Shown here: positions 1 to 25,714 of the stretch, in pieces
Position numbering within the stretch: position 1 is the stretch's first letter
How the letters are laid out: every line of letters starts with the position of its first letter
Source: Apostichopus parvimensis
Taxonomy: Eukaryota > Echinodermata > Holothuroidea > Aspidochirotida > Stichopodidae
Assembly (NCBI GenBank): GCA_000934455.1
Contig: KN885968.1
Span: 14,306 to 45,245, forward strand
Direction: 5' to 3'
DNA: 30,940 nucleotides
Program-made: the position numbers and the translations under genes
Notes under the pieces: model-generated
The model's database searches: none
Seen by the model: the letters and a program-made list of their open reading frames with translations, nothing else
What the model was told of the DNA's origin: nothing

Positions 1-392
1 GTTTGGGTTTGTCAGCAATTAATCATCTGTTAACAGCATTGTGCAATATCAAGTTCTTTGTTAGAATTAGAAGAAATCTTTTACCTTCTAACCATAAAAG
101 TAAAGACCAACATTTTGCCAACACTAGACCCATGAGTCATGCATTGATTGGTGTATATATGAGTTTGCATGGCTACATGACAGGGAAATCATGTGGTTTA
201 CTGCAAAGCACGCTTATAGCAGTAAGCACGCATTTAGTGTCATGTAGTTTATACCTTATATTGCAATTAGAAACCAGATAATCAACTTTGAGAAATTGGG
301 ACCTGTCCTTACCTTAATTGATGCCCAGGACCTGCCCTATAGTTCCTTTGATGCAATCATAATAATTTGTTGAGAAAGTGCAAGGGTTCATG
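1..392. other. Intergenic, nothing recognised
   Basis: AT-rich sequence without supported coding, RNA or repeat features. Confidence 0.6.
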
Positions 393-1764
393 CAGGGGCG
401 CGATTTGAGTTGTGAAAGTGGGGGGGCAAACCTGCCAGCAAGACTATCTAAGCGGAGCGCCACCATCGGTTGGCGCGTAGCGTACAAGAATTTTTTTGGC
501 ATTACAAACCCTCCAGATGGCCGGAAACGGCACTTCCCGAGTGCTCTAAGCTGCATATATGCCCATCCTTGAAATATGGATCTCATGTCTGCAATTGTAT
601 CTAGATAGTTAATTATCGTTTAAAAATTTGAAGAGGATTGATAGTAGAACATATGGTCAGATGGTGATGTACAACTTTTGTTATACGTCACTATCTAAGC
701 GGAGCGCCATCATCGGTTGGCAAGGAGCATCAAAATTTTCGATGAAAGGTACCCTTAGATCGGTAAAATTAACACCCATATAGGCTTTAAATTGCATCTA
801 AACAATTAATGAACGTGTGTAAATTTAGGGAGGACGGATAGAAGAACTTATATGGTGATGTACAACTGAAGTGCACCACCATCAGTTGGCGCGGCGCGTC
901 GAAATTTAAGCAAAAAGGAAATCCTAGATCAGCAAAAATGACACCTCTGGTAACAATAAATTGCATCTAGACAGTTCTTTCCCCCTAAAATTATTAGTAT
1001 ATTGTGCATTGGACCAATCAAGAATATGTTCAGCACCCACTTCGAAATTCTCCCCGCGGTCCCCAATTCTTGGAGCACTTGGCAAATATTGGGGGCTGAA
1101 CATTCCTTTACCCCCCCCCTACCGAAACTGCCGAGTGATGTATACTGTAACAATGGATTTAATGTGTTACTGTGTAAGTGCCAATTTGTAATTTACATTA
1201 TTCGATTTGCATGCATCATTCCAGGATTTCGAGCAGTAAAGAAATTACATCGGCATTGCCATTGCATGTTGTTGAATGACACGGGGAAGGGGGGGGGGTG
1301 TCATGTGTCAGTGTATTGAATTTAATTATTGATATACCCAATATGCAAATCTGGCTTTCGTAAATCGTTACTCTGGATTTAGTTACCGTATTCAACGCAT
1401 TCAGTAGAGCAGCAACGTTGAAAATCAATTCCTGAAGCTAGCACTGTAGCACATGCCGCGGATTCATCACATGCAGAATTGAATCGCTAGTGTGTTAGCT
1501 CCAGGATTCGTAACCTGTGCTGCGAACCATGTGCTAGCTCCAGCTCCAGTTATTCTGCATGCTACATGTTACGATCTTAAACACAAATTCGACTTAGATT
1601 CGAAACAAATAGGCCTATTTGATAGAGCTGTTGTGGGGGAATAATTTCGATTAGGGTTGTGCACATTTGTCTGCAAAAACGACAAAAAAGTGAACTAAGA
1701 TTTGGGAAAAAGTGGGGGGCAAATGCCCCATCTTGCCCCCCCCGTTATCCCGCCCATGCGCCTG
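393..1764. mobile_element. Possible degraded DNA transposon with similar ends
   Basis: The left end CAGGGGCGCG (393) followed by GGGGGGGCAAAC, and the right end reading inward CAGGCGCATGGGCGGG (from 1764) followed by GGGGGGGGCAAGATGG, look like divergent inverted termini of one element. The 8-bp flanks do not match, and no transposase frame is visible, so the pairing is uncertain. Confidence 0.3.
441..990. repeat. Degenerate tandem repeat, three units
   Basis: ACTATCTAAGCGGAGCGCC followed by (A/T)CATCGGTTGGC occurs at about 446 and 691, and a decayed copy (CACCACCATCAGTTGGCGCG) at about 873. Downstream blocks also recur in order: ATCTAGATAGTTAAT-like, a GAGGATTGATAGTAGAACATAT-like block and TGGTGATGTACAACT (666-680 and 853-867). 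Spacing is about 245 then 180 bp, so units vary in length. Confidence 0.7.
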
Positions 1765-2294
1765 GCTGCAGGTGATTATGATCCCGACACCTCAGCCCTA
1801 GCCGGACTGTTGTTAATGTCCAGACTACGGGGGCCAGTGCTGCCTGGAGCTTGTGCAGTTGTGCCCATCCGAACTCTCTGATTACTCGGACTACCTCCTA
1901 CCTAGCAAGCGGATTCAATTATTCCTGCCTAGAGAAGGAACCAACATGCTGTACATGGAGTTTGAATCTGACAAACAAGAAGGGTCATAATTCTCCAATA
2001 TGGATATTGTAGTATTGTTAATAGACTGATGAAACATTGAACTTGAGCTCATAACCATTGTATGTTAATCTAACAATTTTCAACTGTCAGATTTGATTAG
2101 CAGTGCCAAAGCTATTTCCCAATTGTGGGGCGCTGTTTTTTTTTTCCATACCCATTGGCCATGCGGAGCATCACGCACATATTGACGACAATTCATACCA
2201 AGTCTTTGCTATGACCAGCCTGAGATTTAAGACGAGAAAATTGTGTAACTCTATTTCCCAAAGTATTGAACAAGAAATATTAGTGAAAAATATT

Positions 2295-2441
2295 AGCACT
2301 GTTGAGTGTTTTTTTGTTTTTTTACAATTTTTTTTTTTACAATTTTTTTTTACCCCATTCCCAGTGGGGGGGCCAGTGGGGGGGCCAGCCGATTTCATGG
2401 GGGGGCCTCGGCCCCCCAGGCCCCCCGTAGCGACGCCACTG
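2295..2441 (-). mobile_element. Putative transposon terminus with GC-rich hairpin
   Basis: Read on the minus strand it begins CAGTGGCGTCGCTACGGGGG at 2441, a frequent terminal sequence of miniature DNA transposons, then a strong G/C palindrome (2399-2426) and two 12-bp CAGTGGGGGGGC units on the plus strand (2362-2385). Beyond is a T-rich tract (about 2308-2351). No partner terminus was recognised. Confidence 0.4.
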
Positions 2442-3224
2442 AAGATTTGGTTAGATATCAAAGAAGTGAGATGAATGAAAAGGCTATGTATCGAAATTAC
2501 ATTAGCAAAATATATGAATAACTGAGTGACTTACATTTAATTGCAACTCGTCTAAACATGGTATTTGTAAAGTTGCAATAAACAATATGGCCAATAATCG
2601 CAAGTTATTGTGTCACATTTAATTTGACAACGAAATTATCTATACTATCCTTAGCTGGAGTGCAGCCCTTCCCCAAGAGTACCTCTCCCTGGCAACGTAA
2701 TGGGGCCAAACACGATGTCAAAGCGTCTGCTAAGTCTAATTTGTAGGTATTTTACCAACAAGTTGAAGTGACATTCCATTGAGTGAGAACTTATTAAACG
2801 CCTTGGCGGGCAAAGTGCGTATACTGTATATAATAAGCTCGAGTATGCGTGGCATATAAGTTCATGCCACCTATGGTAAACGTTTTCCATTTCGTAATCC
2901 TCGTGTGAGTCTCAATCGTATTCGTTTGCTTTTAATGAAATATAAACAGGAAAAAAAGACTGATCCACAAACGATCCTCAAATAACCTATTCAGGCCACT
3001 GCTGTAACGCCAAGGGATTGGGAATTATGTGCCAAGCCCTGGGACCCGGAGCATCAGCTCATTGCGTTCATATGGTGCACAGGTCAATATAATCAATAAG
3101 ATAGGGACACATAATCTCATTGTGCTATAGTGCCGTCTCGAAATTACTGCCTTCGGTATTGAGTTAGAGGCCCTTCTGATCCTTGTCCCCGGGCTCCAAA
3201 TTAATCGTAACGCTGCTTGCTCAG

Positions 3225-3395
3225 AAAAGGGGGTTTGGGGTGGGTTGTGGAGGGATTGGGAGGTAGGGAAACGTTTGTGACTGATGAGTTGCAACGGGAA
3301 GGTTTGGAGATAGGAGGAGATGGAAGGAAGGGGATTTGGAGCTTGGAAGGGAAGGGATTGGGCATGGACGGGGAGGAGAGGGGAAGGGAAGGGTA
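3225..3395 (+). repeat. Purine-rich, G-run tract
   Basis: About 170 bp of mostly A/G on the plus strand with many GGG and GGAAGG runs. Such a tract could form G-quadruplex or triplex DNA. The proline/serine-rich open frame on the other strand is a composition artefact. Confidence 0.6.
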
Positions 3396-3590
3396 CATAA
3401 AAATTAATTTGATATGTGATTTTGGTCTGGGTTAAGTAAGAAGTCATGAAGGACTGGTACAAGGAGATTTTGGAATAAGTACGTGCGATGCGATGTGATA
3501 CATGATATCGTGGAATGTATATAGCAACATCAGATAACAAGTAAGATTCCTCCCCGTTCTTCTGTGAGCACCCTATATACCCGCAAACTA

Positions 3591-3646
3591 TACAGAGGGA
3601 AGCATGTTTATATAGAGGGAAGCATGTTTATATAGAGGGGAGCATG
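3591..3646. repeat. 20-bp tandem repeat
   Basis: AGAGGGAAGCATGTTTATAT occurs twice in direct succession and is followed by a third partial unit (AGAGGGGAGCATGG). The first two units are identical, suggesting recent duplication. Confidence 0.85.
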
Positions 3647-3754
3647 GCTGTAGGCTATCTTACTGACATCAGTTTGTATTCTGTAAACCCTTGCGGGCAA
3701 GTTCTCCCACAATTGTGGTCGCTTAAGAATCGTAAAAATAACTACTGATATTAT

Positions 3755-3784
3755 TATTATTATTATCATCATTATTTTATTATT
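3755..3784. repeat. ATT/ATC trinucleotide microsatellite
   Basis: An interrupted run of ATT units with ATC variants in an AT-rich region. Confidence 0.7.
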
Positions 3785-3975
3785 CTCACAAAGTAAATCA
3801 AGATAACGAAATTAATGCAATTTCTTTCGATTACCACTATTTAATACTCGAATTTGAACTTTGCACAGAATCTGATCACATGATTGATTATGTTATGGTA
3901 GCCTATATATATCTAATGTCAAAGGTCATTCGAAGATAAATACACACACGATCTGTGGCAATAATCACTCTAAAC

Positions 3976-4060
3976 CAGGGGTTCCCTAACTGGGGTGCAT
4001 GAACCCCCAAGGGTGCGTGAGTCCATCCCAGGGGGTTCGTGAGACGTTTCTGAAAGTCAA
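3976..4060. mobile_element. Solo hAT-like transposon end
   Basis: CAGGGGTTCCCTAACTGGGG at 3976 is followed by GAACCCCCAAGGGTGCGTGAG and a GGGGGTTCGTGAGAC stretch, the typical start of hAT-type non-autonomous elements. I could not find the opposite terminus nearby, so this looks like a truncated or internally deleted copy. Confidence 0.5.
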
Positions 4061-4659
4061 AAACTATAGTACTTTTTTGTTGAACTAAAATCAGATATAT
4101 CATATAATTTAGTAATGTACAAAAGTCGTACCTATCAACAAACTCTTTTCGCGTTCCATACGCATATGTTGCCATAGTACTAGTACCGTATCCTGCATGT
4201 GATAAATAACTGAATTACGAAACAGACACAGCTAGGCCGCATTACTTTGGTGAAGTTGGTGTATACGCATGACAGGACGTCGTGAAGAAAAAGAGCTGAG
4301 AAAGTAACTGAAAGGTTGGCCATAGTAATTATTATTATTATATTGGAAATTCCAGATGACCTCCATTTTGCCAGACACAAAGCAAAGTTAGCATAAATTT
4401 ATGCTTGAAAATTGTTGTTGAGTGACAACATGCAGTCACTAGCTTGTTTCAACATGATATACCATCGTGTGTGATGGGTGATCGATGCGTGATACAATTC
4501 GTGATCTAATCTTGAAGTTTCTGCAACTGAGAAAATGATTTATAGATAAGGCCATGCCCGTCACTTTGTATAGCCTATATATAGTCTTCCACCAAGCAAT
4601 CCATCCCGTTATAATCCATCCCGGTTCAGCTAGCAATCATAAACCCTCAGTTGCTCAAT

Positions 4660-5832
4660 CTACCAGCTAGCTGACCCTTCTCGATGGAAAACTAATCTCA
4701 GGAAAGCATGTTTGAATCCGGGTAATTGTGTCGCGTACATAAATGGGTTAATCGCGGAATTAATCACGATTGCACCATGTGCCCACGACTCGCAGGCATT
4801 TAAGATTGAACTTTGATGACCTAAAGCTCGTAGAAAGTAGCAAATCATGGTTGGAAGGTAACACAAAAGTAAAAAACCGGTGATAATCAAAAGTGTCTTA
4901 TGAATCTTTTTCCTTTTCGTGAATGAAGTTACCGAAGCCCTCCGTTGTCCATTACTATTCAAATGTCTCTTGAGTTTGATCATAGCTGTCAAGACTTCTT
5001 CGTTTTCTGCTTTGTTTTGTTCATATTGTTTGTCTTCAACCAGTTTAGCCTCTCGGGAACGTTGTAAGTATAGTAGAAATTCGTTCATATTGCCATCAGT
5101 GTTAGTAACAGGCATCTGCTTCGTACGTAACGTCCCCTTATTGGAGGCTCTATGTCCGTTAAGAAGTGTTTGGTTGTTTAGTTTCGAATAAATGTACGTG
5201 TAGCTTACACAAATCGAAATGTATGCAGTCATGAAGTATGCAATGGCGAAGACAGACACAATCTGAAAGTTCTCACCCAAAAGAGTCCGTATAGTACAAA
5301 TGGCCGGACCGTTCAAGTCTGTCACGCTGTACGTCATCATCAAACTCACTGTCATAAAGAGCGACCCCACCCAAATCGCTGACAAGATGGCCGCAGATAA
5401 TGCCGTCTTCCTACTTCTTTTGTATGCAAACGGGAACAATACCGCGTAGAGCCTGTCTGCCGCGACGACTATACAATGGTTGAAGGAAGAGACGATCGAT
5501 GCCGACGACACGATAATGATAATTTGGCACGCAAAAAGGTTCGACACTGTCCCTGTCAGAAGGCTGATCCAGTATAGCGCTATCGTCCACCCGGTGATGA
5601 AGTCAGAAACCGCCAAGCTTGCGAGAATGGAAAAGCACGGCAGCGAATGAAGTTTTTTGCTCGTAAGAAGGGTGATGAGGACGATACCATTGGACACAAT
5701 TATGACGACTACAACTACCACAAACGATATGTTGAAGAGAAGAGAAGGTGTGGCGAGAAACAATGACTTATGCCAGTTTTCCATTTGACCGTCCAAGGCT
5801 GAGTAACCCGCCTCCATTGTTGTCATGTCCAT
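4660..5832 (-). CDS. Class A (rhodopsin-like) G-protein-coupled receptor, orphan
   Basis: A 390-residue plasma-membrane receptor with seven hydrophobic segments at about residues 34-57, 66-91, 99-122, 145-168, 190-215, 311-335 and 347-369. Class A landmarks are visible: N48 in TM1, LAVSD with D77 in TM2, C102 at the top of TM3 paired with C179 in loop 2, DRL (126-128) in place of DRY, W154 in TM4, CYLP (324-327) in place of CWxP, and NPFMY (362-366). An N-glycosylation sequon (NIS) sits at 34. The third intracellular loop is long (about 95 residues) and charged, and the tail is short without a palmitoylation cysteine. Position 3.32 is serine, not the aspartate of amine receptors, and TM5 lacks the usual proline. 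The ligand is unknown. The frame is intact in one exon. A splice acceptor (AG at 5836-5837, preceded by a pyrimidine tract) lies just before the ATG, so a 5' UTR exon is likely. Confidence 0.93.
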   Translation of the reverse strand: MDMTTMEAGYSALDGQMENWHKSLFLATPSLLFNISFVVVVVVIIVSNGIVLITLLTSKKLHSLPCFSILASLAVSDFITGWTIALYWISLLTGTVSNLFACQIIIIVSSASIVSSFNHCIVVAADRLYAVLFPFAYKRSRKTALSAAILSAIWVGSLFMTVSLMMTYSVTDLNGPAICTIRTLLGENFQIVSVFAIAYFMTAYISICVSYTYIYSKLNNQTLLNGHRASNKGTLRTKQMPVTNTDGNMNEFLLYLQRSREAKLVEDKQYEQNKAENEEVLTAMIKLKRHLNSNGQRRASVTSFTKRKKIHKTLLIITGFLLLCYLPTMICYFLRALGHQSSILNACESWAHGAIVINSAINPFMYATQLPGFKHAFLRLVFHREGSASW

Positions 5833-5835
5833 TTC

Positions 5836-6938
5836 CTACGAAGAGAAATAAAAAAAACAATGTTTGACAGATCAAATTGAAACGAACATTCTTCTGTAAA
5901 AAAAAAGTTTTTATTGAACATTCATTTGCCGAAAAAGTAAAATATACCCGTTTCCAGTTGACCCAATGTACACACGCATCATCAATTATATTTGCATAGC
6001 ACAATTCGGTATTATAGTTATGGTTAAAGACAGTGAGTGTGTGTCTTTCATTTAACATGGACATCTTTGCCTTACATTCAGACATATTTTAGTGGTGTTG
6101 ACCCATCTCATTGATATATGGGTGTCCATTGCTGTTTGTTCTTGATGTAATGTTTAACTGTGTTTGTGTTCTAATTGAGAATATGAACAACTTTGACTGA
6201 GTTATATCAACATATGGTTTAGCGTTTCATGACATGCAGTTTTGATGAGCAATGATCAGTTGTCCACCCCCTCAGCCCGCCCCTCCCCTGTTTTCTTGAA
6301 AAGACAAAAATACTGCCGCCTACAAATGGGCTGCCTATACCTACCGAACCATGAGTATACATCAACAATTTTTATTTCGGTAGCATGCATTTGTAAAAAC
6401 GATCTAACATAATTATTTCACAACTTTTTCCAATTTTAATCTGTTCTTTTTAGATATCTTACAGATGTCTATTATCTTATGCCCTTTTCCCAGATTCATG
6501 AAAATGAAAAGTGGCACTTTTGGGGATTTTCACAAAATTGGCAGGGCACGTGCCCCTTACTTCGCCGCCCTGTATCTATGGCAACTTAGGTTTGCAAACA
6601 TTTTACTTGCATGCCGATCAATGAGGTAGATTACCTATAACCTAGTACGTGCCACCCCCCCCCCTCCACCGGATGCAACCGACCCTGTAGCTACGGTATA
6701 ACCTAGGCCTACAAAACATTTTACTCCAATGTCGAAGAGTGAGGTACATTACATCATAGTTACTAGCAGATCAGGGTACTTTTAAAACGTTAAAACCTAG
6801 CGGCACATTCTTACATAGAGTTACCTCAGGCTGTCTATACGCATAGGCTACATAATAACGGTTCACACCAGCTCATGTTAACTTGATTTACTAAGTTTAT
6901 AAAACTGAAGAATTAAACAAAAATGTAAAGATTGTTAC
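5836..6938 (-). other. Putative 5' UTR intron of the GPCR gene
   Basis: If the leader exon ending at 6939 is real, this stretch is its intron, bounded by GT (6938-6937) and AG (5837-5836) on the minus strand with a T-rich tract before the acceptor. No convincing coding sequence was seen on either strand. It holds C-rich runs near 6265-6295 and 6653-6668, and a stretch near 6540-6572 that resembles a decayed transposon end. Confidence 0.3.
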
Positions 6939-6995
6939 CTCCGTAATGATGATCCTTCTCTAGTAAATAGAGAACTCCTCGACCGCAGATATATA
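6937..6995 (-). promoter_or_regulatory. Candidate TATA box and 5' UTR exon donor for the GPCR gene
   Basis: On the minus strand a TATATAT motif lies at 6995-6989. About 50 nt further on, ACGGAG is followed by GTAACA, a good splice donor with the exon ending at 6939. Initiation about 30 nt after the TATA motif would give a leader exon of roughly 20 nt without an ATG. It would splice over about 1.1 kb to the acceptor at 5837-5836, three bases before the receptor start codon. The motifs are visible; their use is inferred, as no transcript evidence is available. Confidence 0.3.
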
Positions 6996-7619
6996 ACAGT
7001 ATTCAGAAAACCTACTTTATTCACCTCAAGCAAAGATGTTTACTGCAAGCACTGATAAATATGCTCGAGTACATTCTGCCTTTTATTCGTCTCGTGAAGA
7101 TGAATCCTTACATGGTCTCGTGCATGTGTCACGTTGAAACAAGCGTGCCTCTCATTCACAGGACTCTTGTGACTTTGAGCTTCCTAAAGAATTAATGATA
7201 ATTGGTTAGTGGGTGGTGGATATAATGCAAGTAGAGTAAAGGGTTCATTGTTATTAATAGTATACTCTAAGTGATTAGATTACGTCATATCGGTATTGTA
7301 GAACCGATCGGCCACATGAGATACAATAACAAAGTATTTCCCTTTATACGACTTGATTGGTTTAATAATAGAATTTTCAAAATTGTAACGAAACTTCCGT
7401 TACCTATTTTGGTAATGTATGCTTAGATAGTATACTCCGTTAGTTACGGAATGTTTCAGATAAACATTTTGTTTCTAGAAATAGCCCCTTAGTCCGGGAA
7501 ACAAGAATGCTATAAGATGCATGTGCTCTGGGATTGTCACTGAAACTAACTTAAAATGTCAGAGATCTGAGCTAGTTGAATGTGGTGCAAACTGTCAAAC
7601 AAGGCACCTTTCGGGATAA

Positions 7620-7653
7620 CCGGTTAACCGCCAAAAATTGAACGGTTAACCGG
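7620..7653. repeat. Perfect 11-bp inverted repeat, Grainyhead-like core
   Basis: CCGGTTAACCG (7620-7630) and its exact reverse complement CGGTTAACCGG (7643-7653) flank a 12-bp A-rich spacer. The left side includes AACCGGTT (7618-7625), the consensus core bound by Grainyhead/CP2 factors. It lies about 660 bp upstream of the putative GPCR transcription start. Regulatory use is inference. Confidence 0.5.
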
Positions 7654-7662
7654 CATTTTTAA

Positions 7663-7680
7663 CGAGAGAGAGAGAGAGAG
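7663..7680. repeat. GA dinucleotide microsatellite
   Basis: Nine GA units immediately after the GTTAAC inverted repeat. Confidence 0.9.
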
Positions 7681-8573
7681 CACACTGGTTTTTATTTTAC
7701 TACCTTGAATGAGGCTTCACATATCAAAGAAATACCACGTTCTCTGTGCTTATTAACAACATGGATTTTCAAGCCTATGAAAATTGAAACACATTATTAC
7801 TATTGTTAATTCCTTCGAAATATTATATGAATATCAAAGGTAGGCCTTATGCATTGATGCATACAAAGGAGAACACCCGAAACTGTAGTTTACGAAATGT
7901 TATCATTATTTTGTAAACGGAAACTTCTCGATTCTTTTAGCCTGAAATGATAACCAAATAAAAAAAGAAGAAAAGTCTCAGCTATTAAGGTTCCATTGTG
8001 TAAGCCTGGTGGTCAATTGCCAATGACAAAGTATAGGCCATTTCTGAACGATTCGCAAGATATGACGTAATTTGTAAAAAATAATAATAATAAAAACTCC
8101 CAATTTAAGTTAGCGTCTAATCATTCAGAATGAATAATTAAGACTTTTCAGTGGTCCAGACAAAATCAACGGCGTTATATATCGCGTCAGTGCACTTATG
8201 GTTCGTCACGTATAATCAATTTTTGTCATAGGAATCATGCCGATAGTATCCCTGATAGTGTCACTACATGGCGTGTTCACTTCCAGGTATATATAGACAA
8301 ATCTGGTGTCTTCCTCCAGAAACAAATGATGCAGCATATGAGGTTTTATTTTGACGAGGTGTGTGGATGGATCGAAAGCGTGGTATGGAGAGAGGGGTGC
8401 ATGCGGACTCACCTTGCAAATCTCCGCACCCACCCTACCCCCCCCCTATACTCCCACCCAACCCTCCAGCTCTCCCTGCGTCACTTGCCCTATGTGGTTC
8501 CGCGCATGATATTTCTTTCTGACAGAGTGCACAACGAAAAAGTTTAAAGTTCAAATGGTCAGCTATAATTAAC

Positions 8574-8640
8574 CAGGGGCTGATCTAGGATTCGACAATA
8601 CATGGTGTGGGGGTCATATAGGGGGTCACCATGCGGGTCG
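8574..8640. mobile_element. Possible transposon terminus
   Basis: CAGGGGCTGATCTAGGATT at 8574 resembles the common CAGGGGCGGATCCAGGATT end of miniature DNA transposons. A long G-run at 8770-8780 lies downstream, but no clear right end was identified. Confidence 0.35.
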
Positions 8641-10340
8641 TGCCCCAGCCATAGAAAATATAAAGGTAGACATCAAAAGGGTGCATTCCGAGGCTGCATA
8701 ATTTGACTATAAAGAAGGTCTATAATTAGTGTTATATTTGTTAGACTGAAAAGGGCACGGAGAGGGATGGGGGGGGGGGGTCCCCACTAACATTCCCTTT
8801 GGGTCGAGTCTTACTAAGGAATCTTCAACATAATTTCAAGCCACAGTTCATCATACTAAGTAACGTCTTTCGTTCTTGTTTTGGTTCACAATATTAGCCA
8901 TGATCCTTTGAAATCGATGAGCAACGAAGCGAAGAGGTCTTCTTTAGCGAATATAAATTCATACCTATGACTGCGGTCTTATCTGAGGCTTACCATATAC
9001 CGACATATAGGCCCTTCTCGAACCCGCTGTTTATTAAAATCAGGTTTTTTTCCAAGGTAGCCTATGTGGGTATGAACCATGTACGTATATAAACACGGGA
9101 ATAGTCCATACATGGTCGAATGAACACATCTCTGTAAAGAGAATAAAGAGATAATATAGCTGGAATTTATCGCAAGTTAGATCAAAGTTTGGATAAAAGG
9201 AAATTTATGGAAAGTGCCGGTTGTTAATCCGTGGGATATTTCAACTTAAAGCGGGTTTCATATACCGTGACCTGTTTACATGTTAGGTCAAATTTAACGG
9301 ACACAATGGGTGTACCCATATTATTGTAAAATATTCTTAAATTACAGGGAGTTAGATTTTTTCGGTTGTCTATAGTTGAAAGTGGAACCAGGCTGGACAA
9401 TAACTGGATTTCTTCATATGACCTTGCATCAGACGTGCAGGCTATAGCCTAGTAGTTGTAGGCTAAATTTGGTGATTGGAACTATAATTATCATTTCAAC
9501 GAGCCTAGTGACCGTGACACTCGGATCCGTCGTTCGTTTTGGTGCTTGAGTCAACCAAGCCATGGATAATGATATTAGTCTAATTTTAAAGCAAACGAAG
9601 GTAAGCTCCTCAAGTTATATATAGTTCATTATACACGTATGAGCGCTGTGTTAATGTGTTATCGACTTATAAGACAGATGCGAGCATGCCATTCCTCATC
9701 TCCTCCTCCAGCCCCCTCCGGCCTTAAATGTAAATAGTAAATTATCCCAAATAAAATGTGTAGTTCAGATGAACTAGAACATGTTTTCGCGAATACTTTT
9801 CCTCGTTCAGCATGACATGCATGGACTATGTTGGCTAATATGAAAACTAGATGATGTATTATTCGTATGGAACACGTTCTGGAATGACCGTAGTACTGAA
9901 CAGGCTCACTGAAGCAGTCTTGGAAAACTGGATCCCCCCCCCCCTCCTTTTTGAAAGATTTTGGTAAAATAAAGGGTGTGAAGATACAAAATGATGTTAT
10001 CGTTCCCCTCCTCTTCTACACCCATTGCCCTTCAACCCAACCGCCTAAATCACCTCCTCGTGCTTTCAGATCTATTGCCGGGTGGGGGGTTGCACCCAGG
10101 CACGTGCTTTTCCATTTAAAATCAACACCATCTGGCTAAAATTCGTCAAAGTTCAGCGTACTGACCAGAATCGTATACGTTAAATATCTAGCATGAGCTA
10201 CCATATAACTAATATGACGGCCAGGTACGCAAAATTTAACGTGTGCTCCTAGTAGTTCTAGGCCTAGAGTACTATAGACTGGGTAAACATACCGGCCACC
10301 ATAATATTTGAAATTTTCATAGTTGAAGTGATTATTAAAT

Positions 10341-25228
<14,888 letters not shown>

Positions 25229-25461
25229 CCGATGCCGGCCGCCGAACAACGTCGTTTGAATAAATGCTACCGCTCTTTGGAAGATCATCCAAAGTAGGTG
25301 GGAAACACCGAGAAATGTGGACCTTTGTTGTATATGTTGATACCAAAACAAAAATCCTGAAATTTTACATCTTTAGACCAATAAAATGTTTGAGGCATAA
25401 TGATCGTTTATGGGATCGGGTGATAATTGCTGAGAATGGCAGAGATGGACATTTGTTTGTT
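25229..25461 (+). other. OXCT1: OXCT1 3' UTR, candidate polyadenylation region
   Basis: No coding sequence is apparent after the stop. AATAAA hexamers occur at 25259 and 25380. The first is very close to the stop codon and would give an unusually short UTR; the second is better placed. Which is used cannot be told from sequence alone. Confidence 0.5.
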
Positions 25462-25714
25462 TGTAATCATGTACAGGGGTGGCAGAGGTCGAACTGTGAT
25501 GTTACTCATGAACAGGGGTTTCAGGGGTGGACCGTGTGATGTAATCATGTTTTAAATGTGGCAGATGTGGACCTGTTATGTAATCATATAAAGGGCAGGC
25601 AGGGGTGGACCTGTGATATAATCATAAAAAAGTGCATGTTAAGGGCAAACAGGGTGGGCCTGCTATGTAGTCATGTAAAGGGCTGACAGGGGTGGGGGGG
25701 GGCCTCTGATGTAG
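25462..25714. repeat. Minisatellite of about 40 bp, six degenerate units, downstream of OXCT1
   Basis: Units begin with GTAATCATG or variants at about 25462, 25501, 25541, 25580, 25618 and 25667 and carry a shared AGGGGTGGACCTGTGATGT-like core. Spacing is 38-40 bp with one unit near 50. It may lie in the OXCT1 3' UTR if a distal poly(A) site is used. Confidence 0.85.

Larger units (their letters stand above)
1765..4659. other. Intergenic, repeat-bearing
   Basis: Outside the transposon-like ends, purine tract and tandem repeats listed separately, I see no gene. The open frames here are short, proline/serine- or low-complexity-biased, and lack family motifs. The GPCR 3' UTR must enter the right edge, but I found no clear AATAAA on the minus strand close to the stop codon. 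Confidence 0.5.
7000..10340. other. Intergenic region between the divergent GPCR and OXCT1 genes
   Basis: No convincing coding exon was found on either strand. It contains a Grainyhead-like inverted repeat and GA run (7618-7680), a possible transposon end (8574), a poly-G run (8770-8780) and a poly-C run (9933-9945). The OXCT1 promoter should lie at the right end; no TATA box is obvious within 100 bp of the ATG. Confidence 0.5.

Noticed and set aside
393..1764. Confident call of one complete DNA transposon
   Set aside because: The termini are only loosely similar and the flanking 8-mers differ, so it is kept only as a low-confidence feature.
3025..3540. 171-residue minus-strand open frame rich in proline and serine
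   Set aside because: It lies over the purine-rich G-run tract, which yields Pro/Ser/Leu codons on the other strand. No domain motif, signal or supporting splice structure.
3755..3784. CRISPR-like or regulatory meaning of short AT repeats
   Set aside because: This and the other short-period runs are ordinary microsatellites; no spaced direct repeats with unique spacers exist and the genome is eukaryotic.
5768..6085. 105-residue minus-strand frame overlapping the GPCR start
   Set aside because: Different frame from the receptor, low-complexity Phe/Asn content, crosses the putative splice acceptor.
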